A stretch of 60,000 nt of DNA, taken from NCBI RefSeq assembly GCF_032854445.1, contig NC_088304.1, positions 26,487,704 through 26,547,703 of the forward strand. Reading direction: 5' to 3'. Below, piece after piece: positions 10,901-19,535 of the stretch. The notes under the pieces are model-generated. The model saw nothing but the letters and a program-made list of their open reading frames with translations. It had not been told where the DNA came from and made no database searches. The position numbers and the translations under genes are program-made. The number at the start of each line of letters is the position of its first letter. Position 1 is the stretch's first letter. Origin of the DNA: Liolophura sinensis. Lineage: Eukaryota; Mollusca; Polyplacophora; Chitonida; Chitonidae.

Positions 10901-13900
10901 TTCATCCAAATGTCTGTCTCATCCCTGTATTCTTGAGTGTGGCGTAAAACACCAATCAAATAAATAGACAGACAAATGAATGCACAAAGATGTGTTGCTT
11001 TTAATGAGAAGAGTGGAAACAGGGTAATCTCAGCCGTTCCCTGTCCGAGGACTGAAATATAAAAGTTTGTATGTGGCTGTTAAACGCTTTTACTTTGCTT
11101 GAAAAGGCAGGTTTGATTGTACCTGTAAACTCGTTACAGTAGGAAGAAGAATGGAACAACTGTGTCTTCTTCCACATACAGATCTCTCATTTGTTAGTTG
11201 ATGTTCGTTTCAGGAAGCCTTGAGCCAAATGGATGCAAAACTGTATGATAGCAGAATGGAGATTGTTCAGTTAAAAAGGTATTTGTACATTCCACTTCTG
11301 TGATATTCTATGTCTGAAAGCTTTTCAAACATGAGAGCTCAAAATTATGAAGAATTGACGCTGATTGGCTGACAGTGGAGATAGGGTTTTCTGGGTTAAA
11401 TCTTACAGCCATCATCATGCTGGAGTAAGTGCACCATATCCTAAATTAAGCTTAGGCAAGGCATAGCCTCGATTAGCCTATGGCTCACACCAGCCAATCA
11501 GAATAGATTCTTTACTCGTTTAAGACATGACTCTCAGTCATTTAAGGCCATATGACCTTGGATTGAACTGGCATGCATGTGGTGGTGTCTTATTTGGGTC
11601 GCATTGTTATTTCGTATACACGACCACTTAGGACCCCGACACAACAATTGAGTTAAGTTTGGATGGGACCTAAGCTCTTGTGTATGCCGACGTAGAGATC
11701 GGTTATTTACAGATAACCTTTAAGATAAGGATCAAATATAATAACAGATTGAATTTTTTTAGTTTAAAAAATAGTAACCTTAATTACTAGTGCTAATAAT
11801 TGCACACCATTGTGCAAAATAGCTACTATGGGCATGCAACAGGAAAGCCAGTGGCAGGCTAATAAAACTTTACAGGCTGTCTAGTGCTATACATAGCTCT
11901 AGTCTGACACCTCACTTGCAGGGTGTTCAAAAAGGGCAAGTAGCAGGCTGCAGACAGCTGTCTACTGCCGTCCCTGTAGCAGGCTGCAGACAGTTGTCTA
12001 CTTCCGTCCCTGTAGCAGGCTGCAGACAGTGGGTACTGCTGTCCCTGTAGCAGGCTGCAGACAGCTGTCTACTGTCGTCCCTGTAGCAGGCTGCAGACGG
12101 CTGTTTACTGCCATCCCTGTAGCAGGCTGCAGACAGCTGTCGACTGCCGTCCCTGTAGCAGGCTGCAGACAGCTGTCTACTGCCGGCCCTGTAGCAGGCT
12201 GCAGAAGGCTGTTTACTGCTGTCCCTGTAGCAGGCTGCAGACAGCTGTTTACTGCCGTCCCTGTAGCAGGCTGCAGACAGCTGTCGACTGCCGTCCCTGT
12301 AGCAGGCTGCAGACAGCTGTTTACTGCCGTCCCTGTAGCAGGCTGCAGACAGCTGTCGACTGCCGTCCCTGTAGCAGGCTGCAGACAGCTGTCTACTGCC
12401 GGCCCTGTAGCAGACTGCAGAAGGCTGTTTACTGCTATCCCTGTAGCAGGCTGCAGACGGCTGTTTACTGCCGTCCCTGTAGCAGGCTGCAGACAGCTGT
12501 CGACTGCCGTCCCTGTAGCAGGCTGCAGACAGCTGTTCTACTGCCGGCCCTGTAGCAGGCTGCAGAAGGCTGTTTACTGCTATCCCTGTAGCAGGCTGCA
12601 GACGGCTGTTTACTGCCGTCCCTGTAGCAGGCTGCAGACAGCTGTTTACTGCCGTCCCTGTAGCAGGCTGCAGACAGCTGTCGACTGCCGTCCCTGTAGC
12701 AGGCTGCAGACAGCTGTCTACTGCCGGCCCTGTAGCAGGCTGCAGAAGGCTGTTTACTGCTATCCCTGTAGCAGGCTGCAGACGGCTGTTTACTGCCGTC
12801 CCTGTAGCAGGCTGCAGACAGCTGTCGACTGCCGTCCCTGTAGCAGGCTGCGGACAGCTGTCGACTGCCGTCCCTGTAGCAGGCTGCAGACAGCTGTCGA
12901 CTGCCGTCTCCGTAGCCGCCTATAATGAATATTCTTACTATTTAAATCAAAAGCAATTGTGGCATGATTATTTTCAATTCAGCCGCCTACTTTTGAACTC
13001 TGACCTCCTTCTCCAATTCTACTTGAAAACCCTGCACTTGTCATGTGTTTTGAGCCTGGCATTTTATTCAGTTTTCCTTTTTTTCATCCACAGAATGATT
13101 TCCAAACTGGAGCTGGAAAATAATCGTTTAGGTCGAGAGAACAACAATTTGAGACACAAAGGACTGATTTCTTCTCTTGGGTGAGTTATGTGTGTGGCTG
13201 TGCCAAAGCATTGACTTCTTTTATTCACTATTCACTTTTTGTTTTTTTTTTCAGTAAATGAAATTTTGTCAAAATGACATGACAAAAATACTCCTCAGCA
13301 TGTGACTGAATACTTGCTAGTATATTGAAGATTATTTATTTATTATTTATTTGATTGGTGTTTTACACCATACTCAAGAATATTTCACTTATACGACGGC
13401 GGCCAACATTATGGTGAGTGGAAACCAGGCACAGCCCGGGGGAAACCCACGACCATACACAGGTTGCCGGCAGACCTTCCCACATACGGCCAGAGAGGAA
13501 GCCAGCATGAGCTGGACTTGAACTCATAGTGACCGCATTGGTGAGAGACTCCTGGGTCATTACGCTGCGCTAGCGCGCTAACCAACCGAGCCACGGAGGC
13601 CCCTATATTGAAGATAGAGCAGGATATACTGATTTACTGTTTGTTAAGCACTCTCATGGTATTTATTCTCTCAACAGATTGTCAACATTCTACCCGCAGA
13701 GTGGTCAGGAATCAGGGCTGGGTGAGTCCATGAGTCCTCAGACCTCGCACTACCCGATGGAGTCACGCTGCGTCTCGGGCCAGCCCTCCCCTGACATGTC
13801 TGAGATACTTAGTGACAACGAAGAGGATGTTGACCTTTGGTATGTCAATCAAGCTGTGCCAGACTTCACCGGGTGTCTCAATTGTCCAACTTAAATCCAC

Positions 13901-16900
13901 TTGTAAAAATCCACATAAAATGTGCATAAAACATGGATGCTGCGGCCGTTTTTGTTTTCAGGACATTAAACTTTGTCCGAAGAATAATCTACCCAAAGGA
14001 GCTGTCTCAAAACTTGCAGCATGAAATTGAGGGGTTGGGTACTACTTCTAATCCTTTTTGTTTCTTTGTGTATGTATGATTAATTTTTTTATATTATTCT
14101 GCCTATGAGACAACATTTTCTCTTGTAATGGCTTGTATTTTACCATTATGCCCTATATGTACATTTCTAATTGTTTTGACATTGTTGTTGTTGTAGTTTG
14201 AATGGTGAACCAGATGTATTCCATTCTCCACCCAGAACAAACCAGTCCCCATCCCAGGGGCGAGATGTCCGCAAATCTCCCCTCGTGAAGGCGGAAGAGG
14301 ACTTAAGAACCTTACGCAGAACTGTAAAAGAAAACCTTGGTCAGAGTTTAGCGCAGCAAAGGTCCTTTCCACGGAGTTCACGTGGACCTGGACGTGGAGT
14401 GGAGCAAAGAGGAAGTAACTCCAGGAGCAGATCACCATCTATGTCTTTGCCAAGTAGTAGCAATAAGTCTAGTCCTAATAATGGTGTGTCTTCCAGTCAG
14501 ATCAGCAGTTACGCGACGCAGCATGTGGGGAGTGATCCTACAACAATCATCGACACTTTGATGAGCAGGTCAACACCGCAGCGAAAACTCTTCACGACAA
14601 ACGTGGACAGACACTTGCCCACAGGGGGTACGCCCACACGGTTTGATATCGACATACGACCAGCTCCCAGCAGCCGTGCACCCAGCAGCTCCAAGAAACG
14701 CACATCTCCGGTTAAGAAGGATAAAGCTGGGACAAAACTACAGCAAAGTAACAAGGGTAGGTTTAAACTTCATCTTGAGAACCAAAGATTGGTGGTCGAT
14801 TGTTTTTGTGTGTGTGTATAAATGAAGTATTTATTAGGTTTAGTACATGCATGTAATGTATCTTTTGTAGGAAAACATTCACAAATATATGTACTTGTTT
14901 AGGGGGTCTCCATGGCTCAGTTGGTTAGTGCGCTAGCGCAGCGTAATGACCCAGGGGTCTCTCACGAATGCGGTCACTGTGAGTTCAAGTCCAGCTCATG
15001 CTGGCTTCCTCTCTGGCTGTAAGTGGGAAGGTCTACCAGCAACCTGCGGATGGTCATGAGTTTTCTCACCCGGTTTCCTTCCTCTAATGGCTGGCCGCCG
15101 TCGTATAAGTGAAATATCCTTGTGCGCGGAGTAAATCAACAATCAAATAAATAAATATTTAAACAAGAAAATGTACTTGTTTATACCAGAGGGATGTTTG
15201 TTGTGTACCTCACTTGGCTCTAGCATTATCTCCACCCAAAACATGCTGTCTTAAAAAGGAAATGTCCCTGAGTAGAACACAAAGTAAAAATACATTAAAA
15301 CCTGAAAAATTCAGTAAAGTGGGTGAAGTGTGTGAATATCAGTTCACACCCCTGTAATTCTTCAACTTTTTCACATGTTTGCAAGGTGTTTATTCTAGCG
15401 TATTATGAAGGCACTATTCTGTGTTGACAGATATTTATATTTTTTGTATATTTTTCTGAAGCTCTGAAATTGGCCAATATAACCAATGGAGTTTTTTTCT
15501 CCAAAAGGTTGCTCTTTCATATGCTAACATGTTGAGTAATTAGGATAGTTGGTATTAAAGAACACACTAGATTCCTCTTTTACATGTAAGAGAGAACCCT
15601 TCTCGCCTAAAGTAACACTGATCAGTTCAGTTTGGACATGAGTCAGTATTACACAGGAAAAGATACCCATATTGTCTTCTGTTCAGGTTAGCAGAAATGT
15701 AATAGTATAAATAAAAAAGCTGAATTATTAACATTTTATCTGTTTGTGGGCAGATATGGGTGTGAACTCGGCAGTAGAGAGCACCCTGGAGAAGATGAGG
15801 GCGGGGGAGTTCGTGACACGACCCAGCTGGGAGAACAGAGACACTACAACAGTGAGGGGAGGAAAGGCAGCACAGCCAGGGGGCCCTAAGGTAAGTCAGC
15901 TTCCCCACAGGCTGAGTGGTGGAAAATGTGGTAAAATCTGTAGTGGACTTTTGTCTTAAAAGAAAAGGCAACACAAGACCAAATGTATATATGCATTGAT
16001 GAAGTATCCCTTGGGAAATTTAGGAAGTATAACGTTTTGTTTTTGTGATGTAGCAGAACTGAGATATCGCAGATCAAAGTAAGCTAAATCCCAAACATTG
16101 AGAAAATCGAAAGCACAGCCATGCTATCAATTTTAACCAGTCAGGTGCAAGTTATTTAATTTGTTCAAGCAATAAATGCAGTATTTGGGATATTTAATCT
16201 GTGTTTTTTTTTGTTTTGTTTTTTAAAACAAATATTGGAAACACACAAAGCCCAATGTGTGTCTTTTAGTTTCTCCAGGTGAATAGCACACACACCTCTT
16301 CCAAAGAAAAATAAAGTCAGATTAAACCACAAAGTTATGAATTTTGCATGTGTTACTAATTATTCAGCATCGAGAGGAAAAGATTCAGGAGAGAGTACGT
16401 GCTATCCATGATCTGGAGGTGAAGTATGACGACCTGCAGGTGGAAAAAAGACAGGTGAGTGATCTGGGGAAGGGACAAAAGTGTTGTCTTGTCATAACCA
16501 GAAATCTGACCTCGGGAATAAGAAGGAAATTCTGAGAATTTCTGTCCTATCTTAAACATGTACGGATCGCACAGGTTTTGGAGCTTCATTTGAGGGGCAG
16601 CAAGATGAATCTGCACACAGAATTTTTTTTTATAAAAAAATTTAAAAAGTGAAGTTTCTTTACCTGATTTTACAAGCAAACTTAGAAAAACAAACTTTCT
16701 TGTTTTCTTCAGTTGGAGTCGGCATTAAGTAAAGTGCCCTTACATGGAAAAGTGAATCATCATAACAGGAAAGCAAAGGTGAGCATGTTAACCCAACAGG
16801 TTTAATGTAATTAAAATTTATTTTTTTGTTATTATTTACATTTTTTGCATCTTTCAAAACTCTTCTAAACCCTGTCTTTTCTCTGCTGCGATTAGAATTG

Positions 16901-17732
16901 AATCCCTCACAGAGCCAATCATGTCATCTTACATGGATCTCTTGCCTGCCGCTAGTATGGCACACACACTTAGCTCTCTCTGTGTGTGAAAAATATGTGG
17001 GCTTCCTCCAGGCAGTTTGGTTTCCTCCTTCCACGAAAAAGACTTCTGTAATATGAGTCAATATTATTTAATACATTATTAGATACCTATGAAATAAGTA
17101 AATATACTCAGCGCCTTTTAAAATCAGGTATGGAATATAAAGATGATGCTCAGAAGCACAAGTCGAAGTTGGGGAACCTGGGATCAAACCTGGGTCAGGT
17201 CATACCAACGACTTTAAAAATGGTACTTGTTAATGCCCCACTTGTTGCTCAGCGCTGAGAGTTTACAGCAGGGAACAAGAGTGGTTTACAGCAGGAAAAC
17301 AAGACTGGTTTGCCTGGTGTCAGTGCGACTGTTTGGGTGTCATGTCTGTCATGTATTCAGCATGATACTTAGGTGGCGGCAGCACTTTGATGGCATGGAC
17401 TTGCCCTGCCACAAGAAGACACAATATATGTACACACACCTAATGACTCCTCGTCGTCATACATTTATGACTGAAACATAGGTAAGTTCAGCGTAAAACT
17501 TCAAGCATACATAAGCATACTCACAGAAGCACAAGCTGATGAGTGAAAGATTTAGATTCACTTATTAATCAGTCAATCAGTTACCCATATACATGTGGAT
17601 CTGTGCATGATTCGCTTGTTCTTACATTTCCAGGAAGACCTAGACAACCAGTTGGACAAAGTAGAGAAAGAACTCGGCTCTATACGCATGTCTCTGAAAA
17701 GATACCATGTTCTGAAAACATCCAGCCATTAG
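1755..17732 (+). CDS. MPHOSPH9: MPHOSPH9-like centriolar coiled-coil protein, 17 coding blocks
   Basis: In vertebrates MPHOSPH9 works with CP110-CEP97 at the distal centriole to restrain ciliogenesis and is a mitotic phosphoprotein. Recognition here rests on the coiled-coil region starting SLREKHAKHLSDLRSYYEQE (7624-7683), the MISKLELENNRL segment (13095 on), and the C-terminal pair LESALSKVP and LGSIRMSLKRYHVL. Order: acidic N-terminus; heptapeptide repeats; Ser/SPR-rich region; first coiled-coil block; long coiled coil over 7616-13180; Ser/Arg-rich linker; C-terminal coiled coil; stop TAG 17730-17732. From 1989 on, every junction is GT-AG and phase-consistent. Total is ~1,660 residues, longer than human (~1,180), mainly through disordered N-terminal sequence. 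The gene is convergent with paxillin. Odd point: a frame conflict at ~1965-1990. Family assignment is from memory of conserved segments, not a search. Confidence 0.75.
1989..4216 (+). CDS. MPHOSPH9: MPHOSPH9-like, large low-complexity exon
   Basis: About 740 open codons, beginning at an acceptor (tcttcacag) and ending at CAACAG|GTGGGT in phase 0. It is rich in Ser, Glu, Gln and Asp. Sixteen Ala/Val-Gln-Ser heptapeptides occupy ~2702-3043. Further on is a cluster of Ser-Pro-Arg motifs (LSPRG, RSPRL, VSPRD, QSPRS, ISPRP) with other SP sites, plausible proline-directed kinase targets for a mitotic phosphoprotein. The tail (YRAERWLDERN) precedes the first coiled coil. Nearly all of it should be disordered. 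Confidence 0.8.
2702..3043 (+). repeat. In-frame 21-bp repeats encoding 16 heptapeptides
   Basis: The units are SAQNVSE, SVQSVSQ, SALSVTQ and SAQSVTQ. A block of five (SAQNVSE twice, then SVQSVSQ, SALSVTQ, SAQSVTQ) is duplicated in tandem, so a 105-bp higher-order unit lies over the 21-bp unit. All copies keep the reading frame of the host exon. Confidence 0.9.
4418..5003. mobile_element. TTAA-flanked MITE (piggyBac-like) in an intron
   Basis: TTAA followed by AGGAGAAGAA at 4418-4431 is mirrored by TTCTTCTCCT followed by TTAA at 4990-5003. A TTAA duplication with short inverted ends is the signature of piggyBac-type elements. The ~586-bp interior has no long ORF, so a non-autonomous element is inferred. 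Confidence 0.6.
5388..5981 (+). CDS. MPHOSPH9: MPHOSPH9-like, exon with first coiled-coil block
   Basis: Acceptor ttttcag, donor AAACAG|GTAATA, 198 codons, phase 0 on both sides. The first ~60 residues (WMKMFKLLEDQHQSDLL onward) are a charged amphipathic coiled coil. The rest is an acidic disordered segment with DDDDNDT and LLVEDSRLDDLLLEPSS. Confidence 0.85.
6268..6478. mobile_element. MITE family A, copy 1
   Basis: Left end taatttctcaaccttttc pairs with right end gaaaaggttgacaaatca. The interior carries the family block gattttggagacaaaaccac and the right-side block aaacaccttgctaacatgtg, shared with copies near 15.4, 43.2 and 47.4 kb. Confidence 0.7.
6560..6690 (+). repeat. 34-bp tandem repeat, about 4 copies
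   Basis: The unit gaggttgcaggtcaatttgg + ctcttaaccagt repeats with light divergence inside the intron between the exons ending at 5981 and starting at 6954. Confidence 0.75.
6954..7123 (+). CDS. MPHOSPH9: MPHOSPH9-like exon (linker)
   Basis: It follows acceptor aaaccag and ends at CAA|GTGAGT in phase 2. It encodes a polar linker starting VRSSSLRGAQDDVEDLVHSY and joins the coiled-coil exon through a split Asn codon. Confidence 0.8.
7450..7602 (+). repeat. Local ~80-bp duplication in an intron
   Basis: Two adjacent imperfect copies share aatgtttattctg, tggaaaacaacaa/tgtaaaacaacaa and acaaagtaatcaatg. The rest of the 7124-7615 intron shows nothing recognisable. Confidence 0.5.
7616..7822 (+). 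CDS. MPHOSPH9: MPHOSPH9-like exon, signature coiled coil
   Basis: Acceptor cttcctcag; donor AAGAG|GTCAGT, phase 2 to phase 2. It encodes SLREKHAKHLSDLRSYYEQE and QVMEVNLELQGRVEVQEDEI, the most recognisable MPHOSPH9-family segment in the gene, predicted as a continuous helix. Confidence 0.9.
7902..8150 (+). mobile_element. tRNA-derived SINE, full length
   Basis: Head gcctctgtggctcagttgg is an A-box-like stretch and gtgagttcaagttcagc a B-box-like stretch. Then come the conserved body (cctctccggc...gtcgtataagtgaaatat) and an AATAAATAAAT tail. The flanks aaaa(c/g)ttcat at 7892-7901 and 8151-8160 form a probable target-site duplication. Confidence 0.85.
8326..8557 (-). mobile_element. tRNA-derived SINE, reverse copy with 11-bp TSD
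   Basis: It is inverted relative to the gene: tail (tttatttatttt) first, then the body, then a degraded tRNA-like head. A perfect duplication tttgtttattg lies at 8315-8325 and 8558-8568. Confidence 0.85.
8699..8833 (+). mobile_element. SINE 3' part (head missing)
   Basis: From catgctggcttcctctccgg to the caaataaaataaataaat tail, it matches the body and tail of the 7.9 kb SINE. The preceding ~130 bases are unrelated, so this is a truncated or chimeric copy. Confidence 0.7.
9063..9111 (+). CDS. MPHOSPH9: MPHOSPH9-like exon (coiled coil)
   Basis: A 49-bp exon after a long pyrimidine tract ending ttttcccag. It completes an Arg codon, then encodes ANRELESKVHTLQSRL, and ends CTG|GTGAGT in phase 0. 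Confidence 0.85.
9341..9502 (+). CDS. MPHOSPH9: MPHOSPH9-like exon (coiled coil)
   Basis: Acceptor ttggcag, donor TACAAG|GTGAGA, 54 codons in phase 0. It encodes DDTLEKYEESQVTLGAVRRQ and continues as a charged helix to LSDAYK. Confidence 0.88.
9649..9716 (-). mobile_element. SINE body fragment
   Basis: It holds gagcccgggggaaacccacg and accatccgcgggttgctgg, the reverse of the SINE body. Head and tail are missing. Confidence 0.7.
9951..10004 (+). CDS. MPHOSPH9: MPHOSPH9-like exon (coiled coil)
   Basis: An 18-codon exon, IQDQQIAEAKREEAAMKR, with acceptor cttcctgcag and donor AGG|GTAAGA, phase 0. The following 345-bp intron holds nothing recognisable. Confidence 0.85.
10350..10397 (+). CDS. MPHOSPH9: MPHOSPH9-like exon (coiled coil)
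   Basis: A 16-codon exon, LAERHDNLNRENESNK, with acceptor atttcag and donor AAG|GTCAGT, phase 0. Confidence 0.82.
10654..10967 (+). mobile_element. SINE split by a ~170-bp insertion
   Basis: The body from caggtgggaaggtctgtcag to gtgaaatatt (10760) is SINE sequence. The expected continuation cttgagtgtggcgtaaaac only resumes at ~10932. The AT-rich segment between them is not SINE and is flanked by att on both sides, so it looks like a later insertion of unknown type. Confidence 0.6.
11214..11278 (+). CDS. MPHOSPH9: MPHOSPH9-like exon (coiled coil)
   Basis: Acceptor cgtttcag, donor AAAAAG|GTATTT, phase 0 to 2. It encodes EALSQMDAKLYDSRMEIVQL and joins the next exon as LKRMISKLELENNRL. Confidence 0.88.
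11938..12916 (+). repeat. 36-bp minisatellite, about 27 copies
   Basis: The unit is ccctgtagcaggctgcagac + agctgtctactgccgt. Copies differ mainly at tctac/tcgac/tttac and gccgt/gccgg/gctat. One extra base near 12535 shifts the register. The array lies in the intron 11279-13093; the 298-codon open frame across it comes from a unit divisible by three without a stop. Confidence 0.95.
13094..13180 (+). CDS. MPHOSPH9: MPHOSPH9-like exon (end of long coiled coil)
   Basis: Acceptor catccacag, donor CTTGG|GTGAGT, phase 2 to 2. It encodes MISKLELENNRLGRENNNLR, then KGLISSLG; the first part is recognisable against the vertebrate family. Confidence 0.9.
13333..13603 (-). mobile_element. tRNA-derived SINE, reverse, full length with 12-bp TSD
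   Basis: Tail, body and complete tRNA-like head (reverse of gcctccgtggctcggttgg) are present. The flanks tatattgaagat at 13321-13332 and 13604-13615 are identical, direct evidence of retrotransposition into this intron. Confidence 0.93.
13678..13839 (+). CDS. MPHOSPH9: MPHOSPH9-like exon (disordered)
   Basis: Acceptor tctcaacag, donor CTTTG|GTATGT, phase 2 to 2. It is Ser/Gln/Pro-rich and ends in an acidic stretch MSEILSDNEEDVDL. Confidence 0.82.
14197..14756 (+). CDS. MPHOSPH9: MPHOSPH9-like exon, Ser/Arg-rich linker
   Basis: Acceptor gttgttgtag, donor AACAAGG|GTAGGT, phase 2 to 1, ~186 codons. Contents in order: SPPRTNQSPSQGRD, a short helix KAEEDLRTLRRTVKENLGQS, then a Ser/Arg/Pro-rich disordered region with SRSRSPSMSLPSSS and KKRTSPVKKDK. 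Confidence 0.87.
14902..15170 (+). mobile_element. tRNA-derived SINE, full length with 13-bp TSD
   Basis: Head gtctccatggctcagttgg, body and AATAAATAAAT tail are all present. The duplication atgtacttgttta lies at 14889-14901 and 15171-15183. Confidence 0.93.
15355..15542. mobile_element. MITE family A, copy 2
   Basis: It starts taattcttcaactttttcac, runs through atgtttgcaaggtgtttatt and ggccaatataaccaatggag, and ends gttgagtaattag. It is inverted relative to the 6.3 kb copy. Confidence 0.7.
15754..15890 (+). CDS. MPHOSPH9: MPHOSPH9-like exon
   Basis: Acceptor tgtgggcag, donor CCTAAG|GTAAGT, phase 1 to 0. It encodes MGVNSAVESTLEKMRAGEFV and then a Gly/Arg-rich linker. The 477-bp intron after it contains nothing I recognise. 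Confidence 0.85.
16368..16454 (+). CDS. MPHOSPH9: MPHOSPH9-like exon (C-terminal coiled coil)
   Basis: Acceptor aattattcag, donor AGACAG|GTGAGT, 29 codons, phase 0. It encodes HREEKIQERVRAIHDLEVKY and DDLQVEKRQ, continuing into LESALSKVP. Confidence 0.88.
16713..16778 (+). CDS. MPHOSPH9: MPHOSPH9-like exon
   Basis: Acceptor tttcttcag, donor GCAAAG|GTGAGC, 22 codons, phase 0. LESALSKVP ends the coiled coil; a basic tail HHNRKAK follows. Confidence 0.86.
17158..17480. repeat. tRNA-related dispersed repeat
   Basis: It contains a reversed B-box-like stretch (cctgggatcaaacctgggtc) followed by gccccacttgttgctcagcg and further sequence that looks like a common molluscan interspersed repeat. No target-site duplication was found. 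The 84-codon ORF across it is not supported as a gene. Confidence 0.4.
17634..17732 (+). CDS. MPHOSPH9: MPHOSPH9-like, last exon
   Basis: Acceptor tttccag, 32 codons, stop TAG. It encodes EDLDNQLDKVEKELGSIRMS, then LKRYHVLKTSSH. The ELGSIRMSLKRYHVL end is a strong family signature. No clear AATAAA lies close downstream, so the 3' UTR may be long. Confidence 0.92.
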   Translation, partial: EDLDNQLDKVEKELGSIRMSLKRYHVLKTSSH

Positions 17733-17877
17733 CCCGGCCAGTTCATTGAGGCACAAGATGGGACTGCAAGAAGCGTCCAGCCGTGACTTCCATGAGCATT
17801 TGTGAAATCTGGTTGTGACTTCACTCTGATTCCAAAGGCACATGCAACTGGGCTTTTAGCACAATTCCATTGTGACT

Positions 17878-18355
17878 TGGGCTAGAGTCACTGATTGGAA
17901 CCTTCAGACCAACAGGTGGGACTGTCAGTGTCTTATTTGCAGCTGTAAAGCATGGAACCTCAGTGCTTCCAGTTGTGACAGTCAGAGCTTCCAGCTTGGG
18001 TTAGAGTCACTGATAGGAACCTTCAGACAAACAGGTGGGAATGTCATTGTCTTATTTGCAGCTGTAAAGAATGGAACCTCAATGCTACCAGTTGTGACAG
18101 TCAGAGCATCCAGCTTGGGCTAGAGTCACTGAAAGGAATCTTCAGACAAACAGGTGGGACTGTTAGTGTCTTATTTGCGACTGTAAAGCATGGAACCTCA
18201 ATGCTGCCAGTTACAACAGTCAGAGCTGCCAGCTTGGGCTAGAGTCACTGATTAGAACCTTGACCAACAGGTGGGACTGTCAGTGTCTTATTTGCAACTG
18301 TAAAGCATGGAACCTCATTGCTGCCAGTTGTGACAGTGAGAACTTCCAGTTGTAC
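17878..18355 (+). repeat. ~119-bp tandem repeat, 4 copies, in the likely 3' UTR
   Basis: Copies start at about 17878, 17997, 18116 and 18235 with gggctagagtcactgattgg; they share aacaggtgggactgtcagtg and ctgtaaagcatggaacctca. Partial degraded units flank the array. Confidence 0.85.
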
Positions 18356-18498
18356 ATGCAACTAGGCTTTTAACACATTGGCTGGTTCCATCATCACAGG
18401 CTGAAATGACAACTTCACTGATTGGGACTTTCTCAACACCAGATGGAAGTACATGATGTACAAGCCTTGGCCAGGGCCCTCATGCTCTTTGGTAGCAA

Positions 18499-18672
18499 GG
18501 CCATATCTAGAACAAGATTAAAGGTTCTGATCCCAAACTGTAAAGGTGACATTATGGCCGTGCATAAAGAAATGTTATAAAACTTAAATGACTCTTTCAG
18601 AGAGTTTTTTTAAGCCTGTGAATGAAAGGAAATGTGTATGAAAAGCAAACTTTTTGAGCTCTAGATATGGCC
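18499..18672. mobile_element. MITE family C with 13-bp inverted ends
   Basis: ggccatatctaga at 18499-18511 is the exact reverse complement of tctagatatggcc at 18660-18672. The interior (ggttctgatcccaaactgta, aaaggtgacattatggccgt) recurs near 51.2 kb, so this is a dispersed family. Confidence 0.7.
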
Positions 18673-18687
18673 GTGGCTATGACGTAA

Positions 18688-19535
18688 TACAGCTTTTTGT
18701 ATTAGATCATTAGGCTTCAAACTGAGATAAACTGGTTTGTAGGCCCTAATACAGCTTTTGCATCAGATCAGTAGGCTTCAGACTGAGATAAACTGGTTTG
18801 TAGGCCCTAATACAGCTTTTGCATCAGATCATTAGGCTTCAGACTGAGATAAAGTGGTTTGTAGGACCTAATACAGCTTTTGCATCAGATCATTAGGCTT
18901 TAGACTGAGATAAAGTGGTTTGTAGGACCTAATACAGCTTTTGCATCAGATCATTAGGCTTCAGACTGAGATAAAGTGGTTTGTAGGACCTAATACAGCT
19001 TTTGCATCAGATCATTAGGCTTTAGACTGAGATAAAGGGGTTTGTAGGACCTAATACAGCTTTTGCATCAGATCATTAGGCTTTAGACTGAGATAAAGGG
19101 GTTTGTAGGACCTAATACAGCTTTTGCATCAGATCATTAGGCTTCAGACTGAGATAAAGTGGTTTGTAGGACCTAATACAGCTTTTGCATCAGATCATTA
19201 GGCTTTAGACTCAGATAAAGTGGTTTGTAGGACCTAATACAGCTTTTGCATCAGATCATTAGGCTTCAGACTCAGATAAAGTGGTTTGTAGGACCTAATA
19301 CAGCTTTTGCATCAGATCAGTAGGCTTCAGACTGAGATAAACTGGTTTGTAGGCCCTAATACAGCTTTTGCATCAGATCATTAGGCTTCAGACTGAGATA
19401 AAGTGGTTTGTAGGACCTAATACAGCTTTTGCATCAGATCATTAGGCTTTAGACTGAGATAAACTGGTTTGTAGGACCTAATACAGCTTTTGCATCAGAT
19501 CATTAGGCTTCAGACTGAGATAAATAGGTTTGTAG
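18688..19535 (+). repeat. 61-bp tandem satellite, about 14 copies
   Basis: The unit is taatacagcttttgcatcag + atcattaggcttcagactga + gataaagtggtttgtaggacc. Copies are highly alike and differ at a few fixed sites (aaactgg/aaagtgg/aaagggg; ggccct/ggacct). Confidence 0.95.

Noticed and set aside
12029-12925. 298-codon plus-strand ORF
   Set aside because: It is the 36-bp minisatellite read through. It sits between two phase-matched exons (11278 and 13094) and has no family resemblance.
14103-14438. 111-codon minus ORF
   Set aside because: Antisense shadow of the Ser/Arg-rich MPHOSPH9-like exon.
7902-15170. tRNA genes at the SINE heads
   Set aside because: The A- and B-box-like words are present, but no cloverleaf with a paired acceptor stem and anticodon arm can be drawn; bodies, tails and duplications show SINEs.
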